The notes: generated by a model not told the origin, from the sequence alone. A stretch of DNA of 51,757 nucleotides from an uncultured Bacilli bacterium (GCA_934101685.1 CAKORZ010000001.1:1-51757), one strand, 5' to 3'. Positions 33,924 to 43,737 are shown, counted from the stretch's first letter. Program-made: numbers and translations.

Positions 33924-36900
33924 TTAATTACCCCCTAACTCTTGTACCCATGTAGCTTTAATTACTATTTCTCCATTTTCGTTTACATAAGCAATAAATT
34001 CGCCAATTTTTATGCTTGCTGAATATACATTAGTAGAAGATGATTTAACAGGAGTATCATTTCCTTTTCTAACTTTATCATCAGTTAAACACTTTCTTCC
34101 ATTTCCAAGCCCTAAAAAAGTATTATTTCTATCATATTCATATTTTTCTTCATCATCATTACCACATTTTTGCTGTGGTGTATCTTTTACAGTTGTAGTA
34201 AAATACAAATTTTCTTCTTGCTTTATAGATTCATCAACCTTAAATTTATAATCACCTGCAATAAATTCAATAACATTAGCAAATTCAATATTTGCATTAA
34301 CATCTTTAACACCTTCTGAAATATCATTTTTAATATCATTAATATTATCTTTAAAAGTTTTATAAGTAGCTGCCTGTAGAGAAGATTTTTTTCTTTCTGC
34401 TATTAGTTTAATAGTATATGTCATTTCTCCAGTTTCATCATCACCAACTGATAAATCAATTGAATATATATTTTTTATAACTTTTTCAGTTATAGAATCA
34501 ACTTCTATGAAATAGTATTTTGTATTTTTTTGTGAAGATTTAATCAAATGACCACTCATAGTTTTAGCACTTTCACCATCATTATAATTAATCTCAATTA
34601 ACTCATCAGATGATGATACATTTTCGAAATTCACATTATTAATAGTATAATCTTTAACTTCATCTTTCAAATTAAAATTGTCTTTTATAAATTGATTAAT
34701 TTTATATGAAACCTGGCTTCTATACGCTGTCATAAAGGACAATTTACTATTTTGTATTTGTTCTATAGTTTTTTCAGCCATTTCCTTAGTAAAATCAACT
34801 GATAAAATAGGTTTACTTATACTATATGAATTTAACGATAACCTAATTGTCTTTGGACTATTTGTGTATGAAGAATCAAAATAACAAAACTCGTTGTTCG
34901 CAACGCCATTATATAAGTTCTTTTCATATTCAAGTGTAATGCAATATTTTGCTTCATTAATATAAAGAGTTCTTGCATTAGTATTAGAAGTATGATATGT
35001 GTCTATTTTTATTCCATTACTAGTAGTAACTATCTTGTTTTGATAAACTATTTCTCTAGCTGCTAACAATCCCCAAATTCTAACAATTTCTACTATATAC
35101 TCAGGCGTTGTTGCTCCAGAAATAAAATCTACTAGCTGATGATCTCTAAAATACATTATTATAGGCATTCCAGCAAGATTTAATTCATTAGCTTCTTCTT
35201 TATTAGCATAATAATACAATGGAATATTTAGAGAATCTTTTTCGTTTCTTTTTCCATTTTCATCTGTGTATACGCACTTACCAATGTCATTATCAAAATC
35301 ACCTATAGAACAATAATTCAATGAAATATTTTTACCATTATCCTTTTCTCTTTCAATATTATATGTGTATACAGGTATAGATATTTGAATTTCTTGTAGC
35401 ATTTTTTTCATTGTTGCTTTATATGTTTTACAATAATTGTCTTCACTTGCCCCAATTCCTCTCATATAAGCTTTATCTTTTAATCCTGATATAAGAGTAG
35501 CAATACCTACACCAATAGCTATTAATCCAGCAATAGCTGCTAAAACCATAGCAGCAATTCTTGCACCAGGAACAGGTGTTATAGCAGTAAAGGTTGCTAA
35601 TTTACCAATAACAGAAGCAATAGTCAATCCTATAACAGCACCAGTAACAACAGCAGCTCCTGTAACAGCAACCGCTATTCCAATACCTATTTTTAAATTA
35701 GCTAGAGCATTAAACATGGCAGCTGCAATAGTTTGACTAGGGCAACTATCCATCAATGCCATTTGTTCTAAGACATTAGAAAACCCTAGCATATCTTCTG
35801 CACCTCTTGTAGTAATTTCATCAGAAGTGCCTCTATCAAAGATAAATCCTTCAGCAGTAACTAATAGCAAATAATCTCCAACTTTATCTTCATCATTTCC
35901 TTTAGTTAATTTCAATGTTGTATCATAATCAATCTCTTGAAGATCATCATAAGTTCTACCAGTTACTAAATTTTTTAATCCAGATACATTTGTAACAGAA
36001 TTGTATCTATCAAATAGTCCAACAGAAAATTTAATATTAAAAGACTCTTGTTTAGCATATTCATTAAAGTTTTCTAGCATTTCAATAGTAGAATATATAA
36101 AACTATACTTATCGCTTTCATCAACATTACTGCTATTTTTCTTATTTTTTGCTTCACTCTTTAATGCAGATATACTTTTTCCATAGTCAGCAATAAGAGC
36201 ACGCTCTATAAGCTCATATGAAGTTTTCAACCTATCACATCCAACTTTTCCTTGTAAAGATACATCAGTATGAATTGATACAATATCTTGTTTTATTACA
36301 TCATATTTTGCTTGATTAGGATTTTCTATAAAATCTTTAATAGCTGATTCTTTATAGCCATATCCACCTAATGATTCATCGCCTGTTAAAGTTGAAATAT
36401 ATGATTTAGCAAGGCTAGGATAATCAAAACTTCCTACATTTCCTACACTATAATAGCAATTATCAAATGAATTAGCCACGCTAGATCCATCATAATTAAC
36501 TATATCATCATAAGTAAAATATCCCTCAACTGAATATGCACCAAAGAATATAACCATCCCGCCTGTTTTAGAATCAGCGAATGGCAATTTAGAATATTCT
36601 GTTCCATCTTTACTAGTATATGTAATTTTTTTACTATTAGTTAATATTCTATTACAAAAATCACTAGAATTTAATCCAGACCCTAAATTTACTAGTTTAT
36701 CACATGTAAATCTACTACCATTATCTAAATCGAATTTAGCCGTAGTAAATTTTGAAGCTTTTGTAAGGAAATTGTCATCTTTCTTCATGTTTTCAAACCA
36801 CGAAAGTAGTTGCTCATTAGTTGTATAATATGTCAAAGCTTTATATTCAGGATTGATAAAAGCTCCTCTACTATCATCATATTGTAATAATCCTGCTTGA

Positions 36901-37229
36901 GCACTAGTAAATAAATAATTATCACTACTATTAGGATTACCATCTTTATCTCCAGGAACTACAACTAAAGTAAAATTACGTGCGTTTAATAAATAACCTA
37001 TAAACAAGTTTTCAGACATAGGGTCAAAAGTTGATTTAGAATAGACCAAATTTCCTGTAATATTTCTACCAATTCCTAACTTAGAATTAGAGTTTCCACC
37101 ACCATTTTGATTTTCTAAAACACCATTATCTACATCTGTACAGCCAGATGTAACATTTATAGTAAAAATAGCCACTAGAAAAAATGCTACGGCTCTTAAA
37201 ATCTTTTTCTTTCTAAAGAGTTTTAACAT
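33924..37229 (-). CDS. Very large lipoprotein with internal glycine/alanine-rich membrane segment
   Basis: The product is 1101 residues. The signal peptide begins LKLFRKKKILRAVAFF and ends in a lipobox VTSGC near residue 30, so it is likely anchored outside the membrane. A polar linker (NQNGGGNSNS) is followed by a long extracellular region without recognised domain. An unusual hydrophobic stretch at about residues 500-580 holds two glycine/alanine-rich helices: IGIAVAVTGAAVVTGAVIGL near 515 and MVLAAIAGLIAIGVGIATLI near 560. The C-terminal 500 residues are beta-rich and polar, with several cysteines. AAGGAGG precedes the ATG and a promoter lies at 37265-37293. The next gene (SHOCT) is coupled. 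I cannot name a family. Confidence 0.75.
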   Translation of the reverse strand: MLKLFRKKKILRAVAFFLVAIFTINVTSGCTDVDNGVLENQNGGGNSNSKLGIGRNITGNLVYSKSTFDPMSENLFIGYLLNARNFTLVVVPGDKDGNPNSSDNYLFTSAQAGLLQYDDSRGAFINPEYKALTYYTTNEQLLSWFENMKKDDNFLTKASKFTTAKFDLDNGSRFTCDKLVNLGSGLNSSDFCNRILTNSKKITYTSKDGTEYSKLPFADSKTGGMVIFFGAYSVEGYFTYDDIVNYDGSSVANSFDNCYYSVGNVGSFDYPSLAKSYISTLTGDESLGGYGYKESAIKDFIENPNQAKYDVIKQDIVSIHTDVSLQGKVGCDRLKTSYELIERALIADYGKSISALKSEAKNKKNSSNVDESDKYSFIYSTIEMLENFNEYAKQESFNIKFSVGLFDRYNSVTNVSGLKNLVTGRTYDDLQEIDYDTTLKLTKGNDEDKVGDYLLLVTAEGFIFDRGTSDEITTRGAEDMLGFSNVLEQMALMDSCPSQTIAAAMFNALANLKIGIGIAVAVTGAAVVTGAVIGLTIASVIGKLATFTAITPVPGARIAAMVLAAIAGLIAIGVGIATLISGLKDKAYMRGIGASEDNYCKTYKATMKKMLQEIQISIPVYTYNIEREKDNGKNISLNYCSIGDFDNDIGKCVYTDENGKRNEKDSLNIPLYYYANKEEANELNLAGMPIIMYFRDHQLVDFISGATTPEYIVEIVRIWGLLAAREIVYQNKIVTTSNGIKIDTYHTSNTNARTLYINEAKYCITLEYEKNLYNGVANNEFCYFDSSYTNSPKTIRLSLNSYSISKPILSVDFTKEMAEKTIEQIQNSKLSFMTAYRSQVSYKINQFIKDNFNLKDEVKDYTINNVNFENVSSSDELIEINYNDGESAKTMSGHLIKSSQKNTKYYFIEVDSITEKVIKNIYSIDLSVGDDETGEMTYTIKLIAERKKSSLQAATYKTFKDNINDIKNDISEGVKDVNANIEFANVIEFIAGDYKFKVDESIKQEENLYFTTTVKDTPQQKCGNDDEEKYEYDRNNTFLGLGNGRKCLTDDKVRKGNDTPVKSSSTNVYSASIKIGEFIAYVNENGEIVIKATWVQELGGN

Positions 37230-37264
37230 ACTAAATACCTCCTTACAAATAAATATCTAATCAT

Positions 37265-37293
37265 ATTTTATCATGATTAAAACTAACTATCAA
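37265..37293 (-). promoter_or_regulatory. Vegetative promoter of the lipoprotein-SHOCT operon
   Basis: On the minus strand, TTGATA (37293-37288) and TAAAAT (37270-37265) are separated by 17 bases. Transcription would start near 37258, about 29 bases before the ATG. Confidence 0.65.
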
Positions 37294-37322
37294 TAAAATA
37301 AGTTTGTGATAGTCCTTAAAAG

Positions 37323-37835
37323 TTAACAATTTTCTAAAAAGTCTTCACCTTTTATAGTCTCCACTTTAGATAAACCTTCATAATTCTTTTGTCTTAATAT
37401 TTCATAAACAACTATAGCTACACAATTAGAAAGATTTAAACTTCTAACACCTTCTATCATAGGTATTCTAAAGCAATGATCTAAATGCTCCTTTAATATG
37501 TCTTTAGGTATACCTGTACTCTCTTTACCAAACATAACAAATATATCTTCTTTTATATCTTTAAAGTTTATTTCACTAGGAGCTACTTTACCATATCTAG
37601 TTATATAGTAAATAGTAGGATTATTATTTTTACTAATAAACTCTTCATAACTATCGTAATAGTTATAATGAACATCCTTAAGATAATCCATACCCGCTCT
37701 TTTTAATCCTTTATCATCTATTTTATAAGTTAAAGGGCCAATTATATGAAGTTTACACCCACTAGCAACGCATGTTCTCATAATATTACCAGTATTTAAA
37801 GGTTTTTCTGGTTCAAAAAGTACTACATTAATCAT
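37323..37835 (-). CDS. trmL: tRNA (cytidine(34)-2'-O)-methyltransferase
   Basis: TrmL methylates the 2'-O of C34/U34 (wobble position) in tRNA(Leu). The product (170 residues) is the short SpoU/SPOUT type. It has the N-terminal VVLFEPEKPLNTGNIMRTCV motif, LKRAGMDY, and the knot region FGKESTGIPKDIL plus IEGVRSLNLSNCVAIVVYE. ATG 37835 is chosen, with AAAGGTGATTTTA upstream; the GTG at 37844 falls in the binding site. It lies after glyA on the same strand, beyond a terminator. Confidence 0.95.
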   Translation of the reverse strand: MINVVLFEPEKPLNTGNIMRTCVASGCKLHIIGPLTYKIDDKGLKRAGMDYLKDVHYNYYDSYEEFISKNNNPTIYYITRYGKVAPSEINFKDIKEDIFVMFGKESTGIPKDILKEHLDHCFRIPMIEGVRSLNLSNCVAIVVYEILRQKNYEGLSKVETIKGEDFLENC

Positions 37836-37870
37836 TAAAATCACCTTTCTAAGTATAGCACAAATAAAAA

Positions 37871-37886
37871 AAGTCCATTAGGACTT
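37871..37886 (-). terminator. Terminator after glyA
   Basis: AAGTCC and GGACTT pair around ATTA. The minus strand runs into TTTTTTTATTTG just after the glyA stop codon. Confidence 0.75.
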
Positions 37887-37890
37887 CTTA

Positions 37891-39102
37891 TTAAAATATT
37901 GATTTATGTAATAACTTATGAACTCTAGACAATAAATCTTCTCTTCTTTGTTTACCACCTAGTGCACATATAATAATTTTTGCCACTTCTTCAAAGTCTT
38001 TATCAGTAAATCCTTTTGTTGTCATAGCAGCACTACCAATTCTAATACCTGAAGTAACATTAGGTTTAGCAGTATCAAAAGCTATCATATTCTTATTGCA
38101 AGCAATTCCAATATCCTCTAATATACTTTCAGCTTCTTTACCAGTAACGCCAAATGAATCCTTTACATTAATTAATAACATATGATTATCACTACCATTA
38201 CTTACAAGTTTAACATCATTTTCTCTAAATACTCTTTCCATTGCTTTAACATTCTTTAAAACATTCTCTTGATAAACTTTAAATTCAGGAGTTAATGCTT
38301 CACAAAAACATTGCGTTTTTGCTGCGATAACATGCATTAAAGGACCACCTTGAATTCCTGGAAATACAGCTTTATCAATTGCATTAGCGTACTCTTCTTT
38401 ACAAAGTATAACTCCACCTCTAGGACCTCTTAAAGTTTTATGAGTAGTACTTGTAATAAAGTCTGCATAACCAACTGGAGATGGATGTAAACCTGCTGCA
38501 ATTAAACCAGCAATATGAGCTATATCACACATTAAGTATGCCTTAACTGAATCAGCAATTTCTTTACATCTAGCAAAATCTATAGTTCTTGTATATGCAC
38601 TAGCACCTACAATTATCATTTTAGGTTTATATTTTTTAGCCTTTTCTTGCATATCTTCATAATCTATTACTTCTTTATCATTTAATCCATAAGAGATTAT
38701 ATTATATTCTTTACCACTAAAACTAACAGGGCTACCATGAGTTAAGTGACCTCCACTATTTAAATCCATAGATAAAACAGTATCTCCTATATCTAACATT
38801 GCTTTATATACAGCCATATTAGCTTGTGATCCACTATGTGGTTGTACATTTGCGTGATATCCTTTAGCATTAAAAACCTCAATTAACTTATTTCTAGCTA
38901 AATCTTCTACTTTATCAACTTCTTTACATCCCCCATAATATCTCTTACCAGGGTATCCCTCAGCATATTTATTAGTAAAAATGCTACCTGTTAATTTCAT
39001 AACTTCTTTTGAAGCAAAATTTTCAGAAGCAATTAATTCTATTGTATTTCTTTGCCTTCTTTTCTCTGCTTTTAGTATTTCTTTAAGTTCCTTATCCATC
39101 AT
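37891..39102 (-). CDS. glyA: Serine hydroxymethyltransferase
   Basis: GlyA interconverts serine and glycine with transfer of a one-carbon unit to tetrahydrofolate, using pyridoxal phosphate. The product (403 residues) is typical. It has IELIASENFASKEV at the N-terminus, GYPGKRYYGGC, HSGSQANMAVY, and the PLP lysine in TSTTHKTLRGPRGG. The C-terminus contains SGIRIGSAAMTTKGF. The ATG at 39102 has AAGGAG 8 bases upstream; an ATG at 39099 is also possible. Confidence 0.98.
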   Translation of the reverse strand: MMDKELKEILKAEKRRQRNTIELIASENFASKEVMKLTGSIFTNKYAEGYPGKRYYGGCKEVDKVEDLARNKLIEVFNAKGYHANVQPHSGSQANMAVYKAMLDIGDTVLSMDLNSGGHLTHGSPVSFSGKEYNIISYGLNDKEVIDYEDMQEKAKKYKPKMIIVGASAYTRTIDFARCKEIADSVKAYLMCDIAHIAGLIAAGLHPSPVGYADFITSTTHKTLRGPRGGVILCKEEYANAIDKAVFPGIQGGPLMHVIAAKTQCFCEALTPEFKVYQENVLKNVKAMERVFRENDVKLVSNGSDNHMLLINVKDSFGVTGKEAESILEDIGIACNKNMIAFDTAKPNVTSGIRIGSAAMTTKGFTDKDFEEVAKIIICALGGKQRREDLLSRVHKLLHKSIF

Positions 39103-39170
39103 AAGTATCACTCCTTATACTTTAATATACATTTTTTTAATCTATTAATAAAGTTTATCGCATAAAAAAA

Positions 39171-39191
39171 GAAAAGCTTTTTAAACTTTTC
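39171..39191 (-). terminator. Terminator after the P-type ATPase gene
   Basis: GAAAAG and CTTTTC pair across a short A/T loop. The minus strand continues into TTTTTTTATG, before the glyA leader. Confidence 0.65.
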
Positions 39192-39197
39192 TTCAAA

Positions 39198-41786
39198 TTA
39201 TTTAGTAACTGTATCTCTATCTTTTCTTTCTTTTTCCACTAATACTATTCTAATCTTTTTAAATCTAAGCTTTTCTATTACTGAAGTAGAAATAGTCGCA
39301 GGTAATTTAATAAAGAAATCTAGTAAAGTATTAGTTAAAACAACTAATAATAATACTAATAATACTTGAGGAACATCAAGAGGAACTAATTCTAAGAAAC
39401 TTCTTAATCCTCCTGTAAATATACATAATAAATACATAAAGAACATAGATCCAAATAGTATTTTTCTAAGTGTATTAAATGGTGTACATACTCTATATAA
39501 AACCATTAAGCAAGTAAATGCCGCTACTACAATTGACATCGTAGATATTGCTTCAGCTGATATATTTAAACTATTTCTAAAGCAAAAGATTGTAACACAA
39601 GATATAACTACTACTAACGCTCCAGGTAAAGCATTCTTAAGAACGTTCGCTAAGAAATTACCCTTTATCATGTTATTATTCGATTCAAACGCTAACACAA
39701 ACGCTGGTATACCAACAGCTAAGAAATCTATTACCATTAATTGGTTTAATTGAATTGGAAATGACATTTTTACTCCAAACAAGAAATTAGATAAAATAAT
39801 AATAAATGATAATAAGAATGAGAAAATTGTCTTAGTTAAAAATAACGTTGCAACTTTTTGAATATTATTTATAACTCTTCTACCTTCTTGAACTACTTTA
39901 GGCATTGAAGCAAAGTTAGAATCAAGTAAAACTAAGTGCGATACATTTCTAGCAGCTTCACTACCACTTGCCATAGCAATACTACAATCAGCTTCTTTTA
40001 ATGCTAGTATATCGTTAACTCCATCACCAGTCATTGCAACAGTATTACCTTTACTCTTTAAAGCTTCAACTAGTATCTTCTTTTGATTTGGGCTAACTCT
40101 TCCAAATACTGTATATTGATCTGCTATTTCATATAGTTTATCATCACTAACTCTATCAAGACTTATATACTTTTCTGATTTTTCTATACCTGCCCTTTTT
40201 GCAACCATTGATACAGTAAGAGGATTATCACCAGAAATAACTTTTACATTAACTCCACTATTTTTAAAATATTCAATAGTCTCTATTGCATCAGGTCTTA
40301 TAGTATCTTCAATTAAAATAAGAGCAAGAGGATTAGGTTTTAACTTTGTTATATCATCAATACTTGTAAGAGCTCCTTTATTATGAGCAATTAAAAGCAC
40401 TCTATATCCTTTTCTAGCATATTTGTCAACATTTGATTTAATAGTATCATATTCTTTTTTTAGTATAAATTCAGGCGCACCTAAGAAGAATGTACCATAT
40501 TTTTCTAATGTAACTGCACTAAATTTTCTAGCACTAGAGAAAGGAACAACAAAAGCAGGACTAACTCTCTTTGCTTTTCCAAATTCTTTTTCTAAAGCAA
40601 CTGAAGTCATATTATTATCATTTAAACTACCAAGCATTAAAGCTATTATTTGCTTTATTGTTAAGCCTGACTCATTACTTATTTCTTCAATTCCTTTAAC
40701 AGTCATTGATCCATCAGTAATAGTACCTGTTTTATCAAGACATAATACATTAACTCTTGCTAACATTTCTATACAGTATAATTCTTGAACTAATGTATTA
40801 TTTTTAGCTAATTTAATAACACTAAGAGCTAAAGCTACACTTGTAGTTAAGAATAATCCAGAAGGAATCATCGCTATAATTGAAGCAGCTGTAGATTTAA
40901 CTGTTGCTTTATATACTTCAGAATTAGTCAAATGTTCACCAGCTACATTAACCATTTCTTTATAATAGTCTTTTTGAATTATAAATAAGCAAATAACCAT
41001 TGGAACCACTAAACATAAAACTACTCTAATAATCATATTTAAAGATTTTAATATTTTAGAAGCAGGCTTTTTATATACTTTTGCTTGCTTAGATAACTTT
41101 TCAATATAGCTATCTTCACCAATTTTTTCAACCTTTGCTTTACATGAACCAGAAACAACAAAACTTCCAGAAAACAAAGATGAGCCAACTTTTTTGATCA
41201 AAGCATCTGATTCACCAGTAAGTAAAGATTCATTAACCTCTACTCCACCTTCTTTTAATATACAGTCTGCGCACACTTGCTTACCTGCACTTAAAACTAA
41301 TAAATCATCTAATACTATTTCATTAACAGGAATTTCAAGTTGTCTACCATTTCTAATGACAACTGCTGTAGGAGCCGACAATAAAGACAATTTATCAATT
41401 GTTTTCTTAGCTCTAATTTCTTGCACAATACCAACAATAATATTTGCACTAACAATAACCATAAAGAACAAATCTTTAACAGCACCAACTGTAATTAACC
41501 ATGCAGCAACCGAAAAAGTTATAAGGTTGAATATAGTTAATACATTAGATAATATAATTTGTAATATTGTTTTTGTACTACCTCTACCTGTATTATTAAC
41601 AAGTCCTTCTTCTATTCTAGTTTGAACTTGTTCATCTGACAAACCTCTTTTTAAATCAGTACGAAAACGAGTAGCGCCAATAGTTGATATTTCTTGTGTT
41701 TCACCACTCATTCTCTTTATTTGAGAAGTCTTTTTAGCATTTTCATCAACCTGGTTTTCAGTAATTTCATTTTCATTTTTTGCCAT
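39198..41786 (-). CDS. P-type cation-transporting ATPase (HAD-IC type, CtpE-like)
   Basis: The product is 862 residues. Features in order: cytoplasmic N-terminus, actuator domain with LTGESDALIKK, membrane helix M4 with AMIPSGLFLTTSVAL, phosphorylation site LCLDKTGTITDG (aspartate near residue 345), nucleotide-binding region, hinge MTGDGVNDILALKEAD, and C-terminal helices. M4 has IPSGL where Ca2+ and H+ pumps have PEGL, so the ion cannot be read off with certainty; this resembles the CtpE-type group, for which calcium has been proposed. ATG 41786 is used because the promoter at 41813-41841 starts transcription downstream of the ATG at 41822. Confidence 0.88.
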   Translation of the reverse strand: MAKNENEITENQVDENAKKTSQIKRMSGETQEISTIGATRFRTDLKRGLSDEQVQTRIEEGLVNNTGRGSTKTILQIILSNVLTIFNLITFSVAAWLITVGAVKDLFFMVIVSANIIVGIVQEIRAKKTIDKLSLLSAPTAVVIRNGRQLEIPVNEIVLDDLLVLSAGKQVCADCILKEGGVEVNESLLTGESDALIKKVGSSLFSGSFVVSGSCKAKVEKIGEDSYIEKLSKQAKVYKKPASKILKSLNMIIRVVLCLVVPMVICLFIIQKDYYKEMVNVAGEHLTNSEVYKATVKSTAASIIAMIPSGLFLTTSVALALSVIKLAKNNTLVQELYCIEMLARVNVLCLDKTGTITDGSMTVKGIEEISNESGLTIKQIIALMLGSLNDNNMTSVALEKEFGKAKRVSPAFVVPFSSARKFSAVTLEKYGTFFLGAPEFILKKEYDTIKSNVDKYARKGYRVLLIAHNKGALTSIDDITKLKPNPLALILIEDTIRPDAIETIEYFKNSGVNVKVISGDNPLTVSMVAKRAGIEKSEKYISLDRVSDDKLYEIADQYTVFGRVSPNQKKILVEALKSKGNTVAMTGDGVNDILALKEADCSIAMASGSEAARNVSHLVLLDSNFASMPKVVQEGRRVINNIQKVATLFLTKTIFSFLLSFIIILSNFLFGVKMSFPIQLNQLMVIDFLAVGIPAFVLAFESNNNMIKGNFLANVLKNALPGALVVVISCVTIFCFRNSLNISAEAISTMSIVVAAFTCLMVLYRVCTPFNTLRKILFGSMFFMYLLCIFTGGLRSFLELVPLDVPQVLLVLLLVVLTNTLLDFFIKLPATISTSVIEKLRFKKIRIVLVEKERKDRDTVTK

Positions 41787-41812
41787 TACAAAATCACCAC
41801 TTTTCCTTTTAA

Positions 41813-41841
41813 ATTCTAACATTTACATAACTTTAATTCAA
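41813..41841 (-). promoter_or_regulatory. Vegetative promoter of the P-type ATPase gene
   Basis: On the minus strand, TTGAAT (41841-41836) and TAGAAT (41818-41813) are separated by 17 bases, with TGT before the -10. Transcription near 41806 excludes the ATG at 41822. Confidence 0.62.
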
Positions 41842-41909
41842 CAAAACAATATTAAATAAGTATTTTTTTAATAAACCAGCAAAAAATAAACTAGATGGTG
41901 ATATATAAT

Positions 41910-42677
41910 ATGAAAAACATTCTAAAAAAGTTATTTCCTTTCTTTATATTTATTTCATTAATTACATCTTCACTAGTGTATTTTTTTACTATAAAGAATA
42001 ACAATGATAATGATAATGAAGTAATTAATATAGTAAACACTCAAGACAAAACAGCCTATTTAACCTTTGATGATGGTCCTTCTTCAAATACAGAAAAAAT
42101 ACTAGAAATATTAGACAAATATAATATAAAAGCTACTTTTTTTGTAGTAGGTCCTAGCTATAAATTAAAAGATGATTTATTATTAAAAATCGTAAAATCA
42201 GGACATGAATTAGCTATACACTCCTATGAGCACAATTATAGTTATATATACTCCTCTAAAGAAAACTATATAAAAGATTTTGAAAAATGTTTAAACTGGA
42301 TAAAAAGAGTAACAGGAAAAACTCCAACACTATATAGATTCCCTGGAGGTTCATCTAATACAATTGCCTCAAAATCACTAACAAAATCAATTATAAATGA
42401 ACTCAACAATAAAGGGTATACACATGCCGATTGGAATGTAGATACCCTAGATTCATATGTAAAAAATGATCCAGATAAAGTTTTAAGTAATGCCCTTACT
42501 TCTGTAAAAAGAAATGAAAATAATAAGCACTATTTTCAAACTGTTTTAATGCATGATGATATACATAAGCCTGCTACAATTGAAGCATTATCCAAACTAA
42601 TAGAAAAACTAATTTCTAAAGGATATCATTTTGAAGCATTAAAAGAAACTTCACATATCATTAAACATGTAAAATAA
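41910..42677 (+). CDS. Polysaccharide deacetylase (NodB domain), membrane anchored
   Basis: The product is 255 residues. An N-terminal signal anchor (FPFFIFISLITSSLVYFFT) leads to an extracellular NodB domain at about residues 50-250. It shows TFDDGPSSNT (catalytic and metal aspartates), AIHSYEHNYSYI (metal HxxxH), RFPGGSSN and the C-terminal LMHDD. Such enzymes remove acetyl groups from peptidoglycan N-acetylglucosamine or muramic acid; family members include PdaA, PdaC and PgdA. I cannot tell the substrate, although a role in cortex or cell-wall maturation would fit a sporeformer. ATG 41910 is chosen, with GGTGAT upstream. Confidence 0.93.
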   Translation: MKNILKKLFPFFIFISLITSSLVYFFTIKNNNDNDNEVINIVNTQDKTAYLTFDDGPSSNTEKILEILDKYNIKATFFVVGPSYKLKDDLLLKIVKSGHELAIHSYEHNYSYIYSSKENYIKDFEKCLNWIKRVTGKTPTLYRFPGGSSNTIASKSLTKSIINELNNKGYTHADWNVDTLDSYVKNDPDKVLSNALTSVKRNENNKHYFQTVLMHDDIHKPATIEALSKLIEKLISKGYHFEALKETSHIIKHVK

Positions 42678-42679
42678 AA

Positions 42680-42696
42680 GACATACAATGTATGTC
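42680..42696. terminator. Bidirectional terminator between the deacetylase and rpsO
   Basis: GACATA and TATGTC pair around a 5-base loop (CAATG). T-rich tracts follow on both strands. It ends one base before the rpsO stop codon. Confidence 0.7.
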
Positions 42697-42697
42697 C

Positions 42698-42967
42698 TTA
42701 TTTTCTTATATTTAATGAATCAATTAAAGATAAATATTCTTGAGCATCTTTAGCTTTAATATAGTCTAATAAACTTCTACGTTTACTAACCATTGCTAAT
42801 AATCCTCTACGAGAATGCTTATCATTGTTATTAGCTTTTAAATGTTCTGTTAAAGCATTGATTCTTTCAGTTAAAATAGCAACTTGAACAGCTGGATTAC
42901 CAGTATCTTTTTCATTAGCGCCATACTTTTTAACTAATTGAGCAGTTTTTTCCTTTGTTATTGTCAT
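42698..42967 (-). CDS. rpsO: 30S ribosomal protein S15
   Basis: S15 binds 16S rRNA in the central domain early in assembly. The product (89 residues) is standard. NEKDTGNPAVQVAILTERIN and LTEHLKANNNDKHSRRGLLA are exact family features. AAGGAGGAAAAAATA precedes the ATG. A promoter lies 83-111 bases upstream and a leader of about 76 bases follows it. It stands alone here; the usual neighbour pnp is not adjacent. Confidence 0.99.
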   Translation of the reverse strand: MTITKEKTAQLVKKYGANEKDTGNPAVQVAILTERINALTEHLKANNNDKHSRRGLLAMVSKRRSLLDYIKAKDAQEYLSLIDSLNIRK

Positions 42968-43043
42968 TATTTTTTCCTCCTTCTTTTTTCATATCTATAT
43001 CCAAGCAATAAATCGGAGATTTTTAAAACCTAGAAATAGACGC
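42968..43043 (-). promoter_or_regulatory. Leader of rpsO, possible S15 autoregulatory site
   Basis: TCTATTTC (minus strand, from about 43036) can pair with GGATATAGA (near 42999) with one mismatch, enclosing a loop that contains CTCCG. In several bacteria S15 controls its own mRNA by binding such a leader. Structure is drawn by eye, so confidence is low. Confidence 0.38.
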
Positions 43044-43049
43044 ACATAT

Positions 43050-43078
43050 AATATAAACTAAACAACAATATTTTTCAA
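43050..43078 (-). promoter_or_regulatory. Vegetative promoter of rpsO
   Basis: On the minus strand, TTGAAA (43078-43073) and TATATT (43055-43050) are separated by 17 bases. Confidence 0.68.
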
Positions 43079-43087
43079 GAATAATTT

Positions 43088-43660
43088 CTATTTATTTAAT
43101 CTAGTAATAGCAAACCCATCACCTATATCTAAAAATTCAGTTTTATACCCTTTTAAATCAATTAAATATTTTTTATAAATGCTCATTTTTTCAACAAGTC
43201 TTTTACTTTTTTTACTATCAGTTAGTTTTTGTAAATCCTTTAATTCCAAATTATCAGAAATAATAACTCCTGAATCACTTAATAAAGGAGAAAACTTTTC
43301 AAAAAACTTAATATATTGAGCTTTTGCTGCATCTATAAAAATAAGATCATATTTGTCAGTTAGTTCAACATTAAAAATATCATCAAATATTATATTTATT
43401 TGTTTTTGCATCCATGCTTCATTAATATTTTTAACTGCTTCACTATACATTTTTTCATTTCTTTCAATCGTAGTAACCTTTACATTTTCATTAACACTAG
43501 CCATACAAATTGCACTATATCCAATCGCACTACCTAACTCTAAAATGTTGTATAGTTTTTCTTTAACTATTATATTTTTTAAATATTCAATATTAGCTTT
43601 TCTAGCTATTGGCACATAATTTTCTTTAGCATATATTTCCATTTTTTCTAGCAATTCCAT
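43088..43660 (-). CDS. Class I SAM-dependent O-methyltransferase, probable TrmR
   Basis: The product is 190 residues. A helical N-terminus (MELLEKMEIYAKENYVPI) leads to the SAM-binding motif ILELGSAIGYSAICMA near residue 40, an acidic residue in TTIERNEKM, and the metal-binding region LIFIDAAKAQY near residue 108, then IISDNL. This matches the O-methyltransferase family that includes Bacillus TrmR (YrrM), which methylates 5-hydroxyuridine at tRNA position 34. The substrate is not provable from sequence. AAGGTGGTTAGTA precedes the ATG. It lies just upstream of the rpsO promoter on the same strand. Confidence 0.85.
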   Translation of the reverse strand: MELLEKMEIYAKENYVPIARKANIEYLKNIIVKEKLYNILELGSAIGYSAICMASVNENVKVTTIERNEKMYSEAVKNINEAWMQKQINIIFDDIFNVELTDKYDLIFIDAAKAQYIKFFEKFSPLLSDSGVIISDNLELKDLQKLTDSKKSKRLVEKMSIYKKYLIDLKGYKTEFLDIGDGFAITRLNK

Positions 43661-43692
43661 TACTAACCACCTTTTTTATTATATCATTATTC

Positions 43693-43721
43693 TTTAATAA
43701 ATTAAGCATATAAGTTATAAT
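43693..43721 (+). promoter_or_regulatory. Possible vegetative promoter for the JAMM-like gene
   Basis: TTTAAT (43693-43698) and a perfect TATAAT (43716-43721) are 17 bases apart. The -35 is weak. Confidence 0.42.
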
Positions 43722-43737
43722 TTAAATAGGTGATTTT

